From the NCBI GenBank assembly GCA_016284295.1, contig JAEEOP010000041.1, positions 1 through 64,000 of the forward strand: a stretch of 64,000 nt of DNA, read 5' to 3'. Within the stretch, counting starts at the first letter, position 1, and each line of letters starts with the position of its first letter. The translations under genes and the position numbers were made by a program. The notes below the pieces were generated by a model that saw only the letters and a list, made by a program, of their open reading frames with translations, searched no databases and was not told the origin of the DNA. The stretch comes from Methanomassiliicoccaceae archaeon (GTDB taxonomy: Archaea; Thermoplasmatota; Thermoplasmata; Methanomassiliicoccales; Methanomethylophilaceae). Positions 7,649 through 17,471 of this stretch are shown here, in pieces.

Positions 7649-7948
7649 ATGAAACATATAATCCTCAGCGCAGACGGAGACAGCACTGTGTACTCCGTTC
7701 CGGACCCTGTGGCAGACGACCTGAGGAAGTACCTGGACATATTCTTCGATTGGCTTTATGACGGTCCAGGAAAGGACAGGTACTTCGACGGCTGGGGGTT
7801 CCGCTTTGACGAGAGGGCCTTCATCGAATATCTGAACACCGAGCTCTTCCCGGATGAGGTATCCGCCGAGGTGGAGAACATCGGGTTCATAAGCTTCGAA
7901 AGCCAGGTACCGCCGGAATACCGCGGATCGCCAAGTTTCAACTTCTGA
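7649..7948 (+). CDS. Hypothetical protein, 99 aa
   Basis: The protein is acidic and contains ADDLRKYLDIFFDWLYDGPGKDRYFDGWGFRFDERAFIEYLN. Codon usage is normal for the window, so it is likely expressed. TTTATATAG about 35 bp upstream is a candidate TATA element. I do not recognise the family. There is no signal peptide, membrane segment or metal motif. It sits inside the degraded 6.5-9.7 kb patch and could belong to a mobile or defence-related module. Confidence 0.6.
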   Translation: MKHIILSADGDSTVYSVPDPVADDLRKYLDIFFDWLYDGPGKDRYFDGWGFRFDERAFIEYLNTELFPDEVSAEVENIGFISFESQVPPEYRGSPSFNF

Positions 7949-7984
7949 ATCGTCACAGGATCGGAAGCAATCCTCACATCCCTT

Positions 7985-8191
7985 CTATGCAAGGATGCGC
8001 ATGTTCGTGTTGAGGGAGCCTTTCACCGCCGTGAAGTACACGCAGACCTTGTCCTTCGCGAACTCGTTGATCAACGTCGTCTTGCCTACACGACGCCTGC
8101 CGTAGACGGGAATGAACTGGAATTCATCCGATGCGTATCTCCTGTTGAGTTCCTCCAGTTCGCGGCTCCTCCCGTAGAACAAGGCAATCAC
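7985..8191 (-). pseudogene. N-terminal fragment of an archaeal AAA ATPase
   Basis: The frame reads LFYGRSRELEELNRRYASDEFQF followed by the Walker A region VYGRRRVGKTTLINEFAKDK. This is the standard opening of archaeal AAA/DUF234 ATPases, which are normally 400-480 aa. It stops after about 68 residues, before Walker B. The likely start is the GTG at 8191, or the TTG just after it. Confidence 0.72.
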
Positions 8192-8385
8192 GCCAGCACA
8201 GGAATATATAAACTGCATGATTTGCTGTTTTGCACAATAGTAATTTGTAAAACAGCTATTTGCAAACGCTTCATCGACACCTGAGATTGCTGAATCACGA
8301 TCTTTCTAGGCTCTCCGCTCCGACCTCGAAAGCATCCAAATCTGATCCGCAAATTCGATCCATCAGTAATGCGTAACAATGGCCG

Positions 8386-9696
8386 TCACGACAGCTTCTC
8401 CTCATTTACCACCCAGGTACCCTTCTTCCTTGAACCGGACCTGGCGAGATATCCTCTCATCTTGAGGCCGGAGACTATGCCGCGTGTATTGCTGACCCCG
8501 ATACCGGTGATCTGGGAGACCCTCTCTAAGGTGAAGGTGGGTTCAGACATCAACAGGGACAGGATTAGCTTCTCGTTCTTCGACAATATCTCAGCGACCT
8601 CGTCGTTCCGGAGAGAGCTGCTCCTCCTCGCATCGTATGCGATGGTGACACGGACATTCGCACCGGTCAGTCCGAACGCCTCGCGCCCGTACCTGTCGGT
8701 GATTATCGGTATCCCATGACCTGTATGCTCGCTCAACCCTAATGAACGGAATATCTGCATCAGAGCCTCGTTGACAGGCATGCTGACGCCTTGGAAGAAT
8801 TTCTCCTCGGTCTGACCGTAGGGGATCGACCCGTATGATATCACCTCTAACCTATCTTCGAATATCTGCACCGCAGGCGGAATCCCCAAAGACCAGGTGT
8901 TATGGACCACGGCATTCACCCAGGCCTCTCTGAAGCTGTCCATGTCGAATAGCTTAACATCCTGTCTGATGAAACTGCTCATGTCAACGGCGGTCTCGTT
9001 GATGCTGTTCACATAATCCTGCACACTGAGGAGCTCCCTCATGATGCTGTGACCGGAGAAGTCACTGCTGTATTTCAGTTCGTTACGGGTCCCATCCCTG
9101 AACACAGAGACTGATAACGTAAACGGATTCTGATCAGAAACAAGTAGACCGACCATGTTGAAGGACCCGTCGGAACATGCAAACCCCAGATCCTTCGCAA
9201 GCTTCGATTCATCGACTATGTGGAGCCCCTTCATCCTCATCATGTCGGTCAGCTCGCCGAATGTCAGCTCCTGATTGGAAGAAGGAGTCTCTTTCAGAAG
9301 ATCCGTGCATGATTGGAACATCTTCCTCAGCTCGATGCGGGGAATCACTTTGTTCTCCTCTCCCGATCTGATGAGATACATCCCGCTCTTGGAATACGGG
9401 CGATCGTTGCCTTCCACAAAGACAGAGATGCATCTCACGCCCGGTCTCGGTTCCAGGACCTCCAACTTTGAGATTGGCTCTGGTTCTATGGAGTTGGCTA
9501 TATCCTGGGAGATCGAACGAAGGGTGTCAGTGCCGACATCCACCCCGATAGCTGTCCCATCATCCTTCACGCCGAATATGACTGTTCCCTAGCAGTGCTT
9601 GTTCAGCATCGCGGCTAACGAGACGTAGGCATCTTGCCTCTCTGTCAGGGATCCCCTGTATTCGAGATACTCCGTTTCACGTTCGAAATCAGGCAT
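8386..9696 (-). CDS. AlbA_2/HATPase_c_4 regulator-like protein with in-frame TAG (candidate pyrrolysine)
   Basis: The annotated ORF starts at 9570, but the same frame continues upstream across one TAG (9591-9589) to an ATG at 9696: MPDFERETEYLEYRGSLTER, then AAMLNKHC-TAG-GTVIFGVKDDGTAIG. The residues before the TAG complete the first half of the AlbA_2 domain, so the gene is full length (436 codons) with amber as codon 36. Downstream are the HATPase_c_4 segment (FREAWVNAVVHNTW), GLSEHTGHGIPIITDRYG and a C-terminal winged helix (VSQITGIGVSNTRGIVSGLKMRGYLAR). Such proteins are usually regulators. Pyrrolysine insertion or a recent nonsense mutation would both explain the TAG. Confidence 0.75.
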
Positions 9697-9730
9697 CGAA
9701 TCAATGCATCCTTATGTTGTCTCATATTTT

Positions 9731-9756
9731 AATGTTAATTTAACATTAACATTTAA
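9731..9756. promoter_or_regulatory. AATGTTAA/TTAACATT operator before the AlbA_2 gene
   Basis: AATGTTAA-T-TTAACATT is a perfect 17-bp palindrome at 9731-9747. A further overlapping TTAACATT follows at 9746-9753. It lies immediately upstream of a TATA-like AAAATATGAG on the minus strand, about 30 bp from the ATG at 9696. This is a likely site for autoregulation. Confidence 0.45.
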
Positions 9757-9802
9757 CGCTGTTATCATCAGAACAATCCAAACGATAAAAAAGAATCGAA
9801 AT

Positions 9803-9818
9803 GCCGGGAAAACCCGGC
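9803..9818 (-). terminator. Hairpin downstream of the DUF308-like gene
   Basis: GCCGGG-AAAA-CCCGGC forms a perfect stem just after the minus-strand stop at 9829. It is followed, in the minus direction, by ATTTCGATTCTTTTTT. Confidence 0.6.
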
Positions 9819-9828
9819 TGTTTTGACA

Positions 9829-10305
9829 TCAGTTCTTCTTCATCGCACCGACGATGTTCAGTCCACCGGCGATGATGAGGAAGATTCCGAAGAGCACGAA
9901 TGCGAGGTCCATACGGGTCAGGATCATGATACCTGCGATCAGGATCAGGAGACCGACGATGATTCCAACGATCTTGGAGGAACCGGACTGCTTGAATGCT
10001 CCTACGAAGTACAAAGCACCGACGATGATGGTGATGATACCGATGACGATGAATGTGATGTCTGCGAAAACGTTGGGGATCACAATCAGGAGTATTCCCA
10101 GGACGACCATGATGACTCCCATGACGTCCACGCTCTTGGTCTGGATCATAGGCACCAGACCGGAGATGAGAAGGAACACACCTGCAATGATGAATCCGAC
10201 ACTGAGGGCAAGGTTCTCGTCGATGATGAAGAGGGCACCGACGATGATCAGCAACAGTGCGTTGATGATCATGCTTGTCCTTGACTGTTCTACAATCAAT
10301 TGCAT
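9829..10305 (-). CDS. DUF308/HdeD-like integral membrane protein
   Basis: The protein is 158 aa and almost entirely hydrophobic, with about six short membrane helices in three similar pairs such as NALLLIIVGALFIIDENLALSVGFIIAGVFLLISG. This matches the DUF308 (HdeD) fold family. The function is not known; bacterial HdeD is linked to acid stress. The gene is monocistronic, with its own hairpin terminator downstream. Confidence 0.75.
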   Translation of the reverse strand: MQLIVEQSRTSMIINALLLIIVGALFIIDENLALSVGFIIAGVFLLISGLVPMIQTKSVDVMGVIMVVLGILLIVIPNVFADITFIVIGIITIIVGALYFVGAFKQSGSSKIVGIIVGLLILIAGIMILTRMDLAFVLFGIFLIIAGGLNIVGAMKKN

Positions 10306-10349
10306 GATTATACCTCAAGCCTTAGATTCTAAGACGGTGTATAAATCGT

Positions 10350-10748
10350 TTATTCGGAAAATCGAGCGAGTTCGTCCACCGTTGATTCCAATGTTCCAGC
10401 CTGGGAAACTTCCTCGAACCTTCCTTTGAGGAATCCCTCGGAGTCGCCGGCGGCGAGGATCTTGACGGAAGAGAGTATCTTGTCCGCCTTCTCCTTGCCG
10501 TAATACGATTCCATGTTCGAGATGAGGATCTCCGCCTGTTCGGCCGAGCAGAAGAGCATGTGCGTCACGTTGCCCCTCTTCATCTGCATGAACAGGTGCA
10601 GCTGCGCGTTGCTGGACTTGATCGGCTCATGCTTCCCTTCCATGTCGTCTATGACGGACACCCCGAAAGCCTCGAGTCCCTTGTTCTTTACCATCTCCGC
10701 CTGATCCTTGATCAAACTGCTGGTAGTCGTGAATCCCAATACCGCCAT
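10350..10748 (-). CDS. Hypothetical protein co-transcribed with EFR1
   Basis: The protein is 132 aa, soluble, starting MAVLGFTTTSSLIKDQAEM. It contains THMLFCSAEQAEILISNMESYYGKEKADKIL. I do not recognise the family, and no cofactor motif is visible. Its start lies 4 bp after the EFR1 stop, so the two are probably one operon and may act in the same redox process. Confidence 0.7.
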   Translation of the reverse strand: MAVLGFTTTSSLIKDQAEMVKNKGLEAFGVSVIDDMEGKHEPIKSSNAQLHLFMQMKRGNVTHMLFCSAEQAEILISNMESYYGKEKADKILSSVKILAAGDSEGFLKGRFEEVSQAGTLESTVDELARFSE

Positions 10749-10752
10749 TGTC

Positions 10753-11565
10753 TCACCTCAATCCTTTGTCGTACCTTTCGAAGTCCTCGCGCTTGTACGG
10801 AGGGGTCACACCGAGGCTCCACATGTAGTAGGTGGGATGGAAGTACCTTCCCCTGTCCTTGGTGATGTCGCCCATCTGTATGGCCCTCTTAGGACACATG
10901 TTGACACAGCTCATGCACATCGAGCACATGGCGTCGTCCCACACGGGCTTCCTGTGGTACACCTTTATGATCTGCTCCGGGCAAACATGCTCGCATATCC
11001 TGCATTCGATGCAGTTCTCGTCGTACGAGAACCTGTCGGTGAACCTGAAGTCCTCGTAATCCTCCCTCATCTTCTCGAAGCAGTCGGAACCTGCCATGGT
11101 CCTGCGGTCGCCCTTCTCCCCTGCCTTTATTGATGATATTATACCATCGATAGCGGCATCCGCCGCATCGTTGATCGCCTTGGCCTCATCCTTGCCGGGG
11201 ACGTCCTCGTAGAACACAGCGTTCTCGGGCATCAGGACATCGTACGATGCATCTACCCTGAGCCTGTTGCCGAGAATCTCCTGCACCTGCTCGCAGGCCC
11301 TTCCGGATTCCCCGGCGCATGTCGATACGCAGAACACATGTCCGGGCCTCCTGACCTCCACCGTGGAGAGGAACTCCTCCACCACGGACGGCAGTCCGTG
11401 GAAGTAAACCGGGAAGACGAACCCCACGGGTTCGTCGGATGCGTTGTAGAACGTGCGCTTGTACCTAACTGCGGCGGCCATCTCGACCATGTCGCACTCC
11501 AGAGCGGTCGCGATGCGCTTGGCCGCGTGATAGGAGTTGCCGGTGCCTGAGAACACGAAGATCAT
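10753..11565 (-). CDS. EFR1-family flavodoxin-ferredoxin protein
   Basis: The protein is 270 aa from the ATG at 11565 (MIFVFSGTGNSYHAAKRIA), where the FMN-binding loop begins at once, as in EFR1 proteins. The flavodoxin-like domain covers about residues 1-160. The C-terminus has two 4Fe-4S clusters: CIECRICEHVCPEQ and CSMCMSCVNMCPKRAI. The fusion would carry electrons between flavin and ferredoxin partners. The longer ORF to 11700 lies antisense to the divergent fprA promoter region and is not used. Confidence 0.85.
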   Translation of the reverse strand: MIFVFSGTGNSYHAAKRIATALECDMVEMAAAVRYKRTFYNASDEPVGFVFPVYFHGLPSVVEEFLSTVEVRRPGHVFCVSTCAGESGRACEQVQEILGNRLRVDASYDVLMPENAVFYEDVPGKDEAKAINDAADAAIDGIISSIKAGEKGDRRTMAGSDCFEKMREDYEDFRFTDRFSYDENCIECRICEHVCPEQIIKVYHRKPVWDDAMCSMCMSCVNMCPKRAIQMGDITKDRGRYFHPTYYMWSLGVTPPYKREDFERYDKGLR

Positions 11566-11656
11566 GCCTGACGGATTCTGGTCATCGGATATACCTATTG
11601 CGTTGGGAGTCCCGGACGGGATGGATAATAAATTCGATGAAGGATATGCGGGAATC

Positions 11657-12874
11657 ATGGCTATCACAAAAGGTACGGAGACGAGGATAACGGACGACAT
11701 CTATTGGATCGGCGGCGATGACAGGACCGCGGATCTGTTCGAGGGTTCCATACCGGTCCCCGAAGGCGTCTCGTACAACTCGTACATCATCTTGGATGAG
11801 AAGACCTGCCTCCTCGACACGTGCGATGCATCAATAGCATCCAGGTTCTGGGGCAACTTCCGCAACGTGATGGCCGGAAAGAGCCTGGACTACCTCGTGA
11901 TCAACCATATGGAACCGGACCACGGTGCGGCCATCATCCAGGTCCTCGAGACATATCCCGATGTGACGGTCGTGGGCAACAGCAAGACCTTCGACCTCAT
12001 GAAGAACTTCTACGGCATCGAGCCCGCACACAAGTTGGAAGTGAAGGACGGCGACGAGCTGGTCCTCGGCAAGCACACCCTGAAGTTCATCTTCGCCGTC
12101 ATGGTGCACTGGCCCGAGGTCATGTTCACATACGACAGCAAGGACAAGATCCTGTTCTCCGCGGATGCCTTCGGCACGTTCAAGACGCTCTCGGGAGCGC
12201 TCTACGCGGACGAGGTCGACTTCGACAGGGACTACCTGGAATCTGCCAGGAGGTACTACTCGAACATCGTCGGGAAGTACGGCTCCAAGGTCCAGTCGGT
12301 CTTCAACAAGCTGGAGGGGCTTCCCCTTGAGATGATCTGCCCTCTGCACGGCCCGATCTGGAGGGGAGACGACATCGGATACATCATGGAGAAGTACGTC
12401 CGCTGGAGCCTCTACGAGCCCGAGGACAAGGGCGTGGTCATCGCATACGCCTCGATGTACGGCAACACCGCCTGCGTGGCTGAGAAGCTGGCCATCATGC
12501 TCAAGGGCAAGGGTGTGGAGAGGATCTCCATGTACGACATCACCAGGACCCACCCGTCATACATCCTCGCGGATGCGTTCAGGTTCACCAACATCGTCCT
12601 CGCATCCCCGACGTACAACAACCACCTCCACCCGGCGATGTCCGCAGTATTGGAAGAGATGGAGATCATGACCCTTCAGAACAGGTGCTACTCCGTCATA
12701 GGCAACGGCTCGTGGGCACCCCAGGCGCACAAGGTCATCGACGAGAGGCTGTCGTCCCTCAAGAACATGACGAAGATCGGGGAGAGCCTTGTCATCAAGT
12801 CCTCGATGAAGGACGATCAGGTCGCAGAGCTCGAGGCCTTGGCCGACGAGATAGCGACCTCGATGCAGCCGTGA
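11657..12874 (+). CDS. fprA: FprA, A-type flavoprotein (di-iron F420H2/rubredoxin oxidase family)
   Basis: The protein is about 405 aa from the ATG at 11657 (MAITKGTETRITDDIYWIGG). Residues 1-255 form a metallo-beta-lactamase domain with di-iron ligands in NHMEPDHG, VMVHWPEVMF, FSADAFG and CPLHGP. Residues 260-405 form a flavodoxin domain starting VIAYASMYGNTACVAEK. In methanogens FprA reduces O2 to water with electrons from F420H2, protecting against oxygen; related enzymes use rubredoxin or reduce NO. The gene is divergent from EFR1. A rubredoxin gene is present near 61.4 kb. Confidence 0.92.
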   Translation: MAITKGTETRITDDIYWIGGDDRTADLFEGSIPVPEGVSYNSYIILDEKTCLLDTCDASIASRFWGNFRNVMAGKSLDYLVINHMEPDHGAAIIQVLETYPDVTVVGNSKTFDLMKNFYGIEPAHKLEVKDGDELVLGKHTLKFIFAVMVHWPEVMFTYDSKDKILFSADAFGTFKTLSGALYADEVDFDRDYLESARRYYSNIVGKYGSKVQSVFNKLEGLPLEMICPLHGPIWRGDDIGYIMEKYVRWSLYEPEDKGVVIAYASMYGNTACVAEKLAIMLKGKGVERISMYDITRTHPSYILADAFRFTNIVLASPTYNNHLHPAMSAVLEEMEIMTLQNRCYSVIGNGSWAPQAHKVIDERLSSLKNMTKIGESLVIKSSMKDDQVAELEALADEIATSMQP

Positions 12875-12999
12875 TACCTAGGAAAGTTTAACCGCCTGGG
12901 CATAACTTCCCGACCAGTTGTGGGCATGTGCGGTCATATAAATAACTTGTCTAGCTTGGTCCAGCAAGCCTATTATAACCCCACGGGAATCAACAGAGC

Positions 13000-14004
13000 A
13001 TGGCCTTCACCATAAGACTCTGCCCATATTGCGGCGGGGAGATTTCCGCGGATGACCCGGGATTCTACGTTTGTCAGGAATGCGGAAAGAGGACATTCAG
13101 GTCCAGATCGAATTCAAGGGCGTTCCTCCTCAACAAATCGTACGAGGCGGAATACTCGGACATCCTCAACGGGACCGCCGAGCGCGCCAAGGACTCCCTG
13201 GACAGGATCCAGTCCATCATGGACGGAGCGGAGGAGATCACCGCCGACATGTACTTCACGCGCGGCATAGTGTACTCCGCCCTCGGAGAGGACGGGAAGG
13301 CCCACAACGACTGGAAGAAGGGTCTGGACGCACTCCAGGATGTCAGGTTCATCGACGCTTACATAACAGCGGTCTGCAAATGCATCATGGAGACCATATG
13401 TCTCAAGGAGCGCGAGTTCATGGACTTCAACCCGATCGAGTACATCGACCAGATCTCCACCGAGTTCTCCATAAAGGCGGATGTTCCCTGCAAGGGCGTG
13501 TTCTACATCACCATCTACCGCAACTTCAGGATGTATCAGCAGTCCGGCGGACTGGATGACGACGAGGACATCTATCCCTCGATCATCCCCAAGCTGATCA
13601 ACAGGATCCTCGCATACGGCCGCAACTACCGCACCGTCTGCTCCATCATCGAGGAAGTCCTCGAGGACTTCGACTACAACGAGGACACCTATCGCGAGGA
13701 CGACAACCTCAGGCTGCACGTCTGCGATCTCCTGAAGAAGTCCTACGAGGAGCTCGGAGGCAACTTCTCCGACGAGCACATCGTCCGCATCTTCAGGCAC
13801 TGGAACGACAGCAACATGTTCGAGCTCGAGTACCACCTGGGGGAGCTGATGAAATCCGTCAACGACAACTCCATACTGATGGCCCTCCGCAACTTCCGCT
13901 CCAGCGCCGTCGATGATTTCAATCTGGACGAAGCAGTCGAGGACTACGCTAGGAGGTTCCTGCTCCTCTCCGAGGACGGACAGGACCTCTCACAGAACCC
14001 CTGA
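13000..14004 (+). CDS. Zinc-ribbon protein with helical (TPR-like) body, function unknown
   Basis: The protein is 334 aa. The N-terminus is a zinc ribbon, CPYCGG...CQECGKRTF. The remainder is predicted helical; the segment AEEITADMYFTRGIVYSALGEDGKAHNDWKKGLDAL reads like a tetratricopeptide repeat. No enzymatic motif is visible. A TATA box (TATTATAA) lies about 27 bp before the ATG, consistent with a leaderless transcript. The 3' end overlaps the convergent mntP by 15 bp. Confidence 0.75.
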   Translation: MAFTIRLCPYCGGEISADDPGFYVCQECGKRTFRSRSNSRAFLLNKSYEAEYSDILNGTAERAKDSLDRIQSIMDGAEEITADMYFTRGIVYSALGEDGKAHNDWKKGLDALQDVRFIDAYITAVCKCIMETICLKEREFMDFNPIEYIDQISTEFSIKADVPCKGVFYITIYRNFRMYQQSGGLDDDEDIYPSIIPKLINRILAYGRNYRTVCSIIEEVLEDFDYNEDTYREDDNLRLHVCDLLKKSYEELGGNFSDEHIVRIFRHWNDSNMFELEYHLGELMKSVNDNSILMALRNFRSSAVDDFNLDEAVEDYARRFLLLSEDGQDLSQNP

Positions 14005-14550
14005 GTTCTCCAGGATTATCTTCACGCCTATCAGGATCAGGATCACTCCGCCGAGGATCTCCGCCTTGCGGTTGAGGATGTCCCCGATGATGCTGCCGAT
14101 CTTCACGCCGGCCATCGATATCATCATCGTTATCAGCGCGATCACGAGCACGGGCACCGCTATGTCCATGCCCTCCATCGAGAACGATACTCCTACCGCG
14201 AACGCATCTATGCTCGTGGCCACGGCCAGGACGAGCATGGTCTTCACGTCGATGCTGTCGTCCACATCGTCCTCATCCCCGGAGAGCGCCTCGCGTATCA
14301 TGTTCAGACCTATTATGACCAGAAGCGCGAAGGCTATCCAGTACCCGATGCTCGAGACGTATTGATAGAAAGCGGATCCGAGGTAGTACCCCAGAAGGGG
14401 CATCAGACCCTGGAAGACGCCGAACCACAGGCCCACGATCAATGTCGCCTTCATCGAAGGGGCCTTCATCGCCAATCCTTTGCAGATTGATACGGCGAAT
14501 GCGTCCATCGCAAGCCCTATCGCGATGAGGACGATTGTCAACGGGTCCAT
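13990..14550 (-). CDS. mntP: Manganese efflux pump MntP family
   Basis: The protein is 186 aa with six membrane helices, the size of MntP. Helix 1 holds the conserved LIAIGLAMDAFAVSICKG, and the repeated half holds ATSIDAFAVGVSFS; the two membrane aspartates are the metal-binding residues of the family. An acidic loop (SGDEDDVDDSID) joins the two halves. It should export Mn2+. The 3' end overlaps the convergent zinc-ribbon gene. I see no recognisable yybP-ykoY riboswitch upstream. Confidence 0.9.
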   Translation of the reverse strand: MDPLTIVLIAIGLAMDAFAVSICKGLAMKAPSMKATLIVGLWFGVFQGLMPLLGYYLGSAFYQYVSSIGYWIAFALLVIIGLNMIREALSGDEDDVDDSIDVKTMLVLAVATSIDAFAVGVSFSMEGMDIAVPVLVIALITMMISMAGVKIGSIIGDILNRKAEILGGVILILIGVKIILENSGVL

Positions 14551-14787
14551 GGGGCGTGAGCATTCCCATAATAGAAGAATTTGTCGAGGAGAAGGGACGG
14601 GCCGGTCGGATACATTTTTGTTGAGTTCTCAATATAATGGTATCGGAAGCTACCATACATCCAGTAAATTATGACCAGAGGATGCATCCAACACACTTTT
14701 GTATCTGGATGCTCAAATTCATTCATTTTTTAACAGGATTCTATTTATATCGGTAATCTATGTTGGATATATCATCCAAGTGGTACC

Positions 14788-15189
14788 ATGAGCTCTAAGA
14801 ACCTCACCGACAAGCGCTGCGGAAGATGCGGTCATGAGTGGACAAGTGGCATCGACATGCCCGCCAGATGCCCCCACTGCGGCACGTACCACTGGTACGG
14901 GGAGTCCACCTCCTACACCTGTTTCGTATGCGGACACTCATGGTTCTCGCGCACCTCCAAAACCCCGATGAGATGCCCCAAGTGCAAGACCCGCTCATGG
15001 CAGAGCGGCCCCAGGCGCTTCAACCCCAAGAGCGTGGACACGGACAACAACGACGTCCGCGCGGTCATAGACATGTACCTCCACGGCAAGGGATGCATCT
15101 CCATCGCTATGTCCACGGGCATAGCGCTGTCCAACGTCATCGACATCGTCAAGATCGCCCTGAGCGACGGACGCCAGCCCAGGATGTGA
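14788..15189 (+). CDS. Double zinc-ribbon protein with helical C-terminus
   Basis: The protein is 133 aa with two zinc ribbons in tandem: CGRCGHEWTS...CPHCGTYHW and CFVCGHSWFS...CPKCKTRSW. The C-terminal 45 residues (VRAVIDMYLHGKGCISIAMSTGIALSNVIDIVKIAL) resemble a helix-turn-helix of resolvase type. A DNA- or RNA-binding role is likely; no specific function is known. A TATA-like GGATATATC precedes the start and a strong terminator follows. Confidence 0.7.
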   Translation: MSSKNLTDKRCGRCGHEWTSGIDMPARCPHCGTYHWYGESTSYTCFVCGHSWFSRTSKTPMRCPKCKTRSWQSGPRRFNPKSVDTDNNDVRAVIDMYLHGKGCISIAMSTGIALSNVIDIVKIALSDGRQPRM

Positions 15190-15216
15190 GGATCCTTATC
15201 AATAATAACAAAGAAA

Positions 15217-15238
15217 GCAGCCGAAAGGCTGCATTTTT
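15217..15238 (+). terminator. Hairpin terminator between zinc-ribbon gene and ribH
   Basis: GCAGCC-GAAA-GGCTGC is a 6-bp stem with a GNRA tetraloop, followed by ATTTTTG. It can serve the plus-strand gene; ribH converges from the other side. Confidence 0.7.
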
Positions 15239-15246
15239 GATGTTTG

Positions 15247-15657
15247 TCACTCCAGTCTCTGGAGCATCTTCACGACAGCATCGACGACATCCCTGCCCTT
15301 CTCGATCCTGTCCATTGCCTGGAGCTCGGTCATGCCTGGTCCGGTGACACCGAATCCGACGGGCTTGTTGTACTCGAGTCCGAGGTCCATGATCTTCCTT
15401 GAGGCCTGTGCTATGACGACCTCGTCGTGCTTGGTCTCGCCTGTGATGACAGCACCCAGTGTGATGACCGCATCGATATCCTTGTCCTCCAGAAGCTTCT
15501 TCGTCGCCATGGGGATCTCGAAGCATCCAGGGACCTTGATCTCCTTCACGATCTTCACTCCGAGGAAATCCGCCTCGGCCTTCGCCCTCTCCAACATCAG
15601 CGATGTGACCTCGTAGTTGAACTCCGCCACTACCGCTCCGATCTTGTACGCCTTCAT
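15247..15657 (-). CDS. ribH: 6,7-dimethyl-8-ribityllumazine synthase
   Basis: The protein is 136 aa, typical of archaeal RibH. It shows AEFNYEVTSLMLERA at the substrate pocket, the conserved VPGCFEIPMATKKLL, GAVITGETKHDEVV with the catalytic His, and GFGVTGPGMTELQAMDRI. It condenses 3,4-dihydroxybutanone 4-phosphate with the pyrimidine intermediate. It is the last gene of the ribB-ribL-ribC-ribH operon, 9 bp after ribC. Confidence 0.95.
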   Translation of the reverse strand: MKAYKIGAVVAEFNYEVTSLMLERAKAEADFLGVKIVKEIKVPGCFEIPMATKKLLEDKDIDAVITLGAVITGETKHDEVVIAQASRKIMDLGLEYNKPVGFGVTGPGMTELQAMDRIEKGRDVVDAVVKMLQRLE

Positions 15658-15666
15658 TTCAATACC

Positions 15667-16559
<893 letters not shown>

Positions 16560-16560
16560 G

Positions 16561-17268
16561 TCAGAGCTCCGGGTGGTCCTTCTTGAATTCCTTCCAGGCG
16601 GCGATGACTTCGTTGCCGTCGATAATCTGGATCCCTTCCGCATCGGCGTACTCCTTCACGCTCGCCTTGGGCCTGGAGCCGTAATCGTCGCCCATCATCT
16701 CGCAGATGGTCGCGGACGGCTTCACACCGGCCATGTACATCAGAGCCGTGCAGAGCTCGGTGTGTCCGAAACGGGACTCCAGGATCTTCTCCGATGTGTT
16801 CAGGAGGTGGATGTGCCCGGGTGCCCTGAAATCGGCTCCGAGCTCCTTCTTGATCTCCTCGGTCGGCTTGCCGGAGAAGATGACCTTCGCGTACTCGCTT
16901 GCGGTAAGTGCACGGTCCTTGTCCGTGATCCCGGTATAGGTCTTCCTGTGGTTGACCGTGAGTCCGAAGGACGACTTAGTGCGGTCGTAGGGGATGTCCG
17001 TGGGTGCCATGGCCCTCAGGAGAGGGTACTTCTCGCAATCATCCCAGTAGACGTCCGACATGAATGGGAGACCGAGCTCCTTTGCGGTGGAATACGGGGT
17101 GGTGACGCAGATCAGCCCTCCCGCCTCCTTCCTCATCTTCTGGATAATGGCGGGGGTGACAAACTCGGAGGCGACGGTCATGTCGCACTCCCTCTCCCTG
17201 TCGTCGAAGTCGTATACCAAGATCGGTTTCCCTTTTCTGATATCCTCGAGGATACTCTCTATCTGCAT
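16561..17268 (-). CDS. ribB: 3,4-dihydroxy-2-butanone 4-phosphate synthase
   Basis: The protein is 235 aa. It has the acidic metal site in VYDFDDRERECDMTVASEFV, the ribulose-5-phosphate binding GFTVN-like loop (SSFGLTVNHRKTYTGI), and GHTELCTALMYMAG near the C-terminal active site. It makes the four-carbon unit for lumazine. It is the first gene of the rib operon; a TATA-like TATATTATATTC lies on the minus strand near 17300. Confidence 0.94.
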   Translation of the reverse strand: MQIESILEDIRKGKPILVYDFDDRERECDMTVASEFVTPAIIQKMRKEAGGLICVTTPYSTAKELGLPFMSDVYWDDCEKYPLLRAMAPTDIPYDRTKSSFGLTVNHRKTYTGITDKDRALTASEYAKVIFSGKPTEEIKKELGADFRAPGHIHLLNTSEKILESRFGHTELCTALMYMAGVKPSATICEMMGDDYGSRPKASVKEYADAEGIQIIDGNEVIAAWKEFKKDHPEL

Positions 17269-17471
17269 ATGAACACTGGGCTTTCAATACTAGAAGAATA
17301 TAATATACAGGGCGCATCTACAACTTTTTTGGTAGAAAATACCCATTGGACCGATGTTCTGGCTCATGGTCCAGGAAGCCTATAAAACATCGGTCGGTAC
17401 ATCATCGCGATGTAAGTATCCGTGACTGCCCCATTTTTATAAAGACAGGCTTTAAAGGTGTCCTGATAACA

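Noticed and set aside
14551-14787. Manganese riboswitch (yybP-ykoY type) before mntP
   Set aside because: The conserved loops of that riboswitch are not recognisable on the minus strand.
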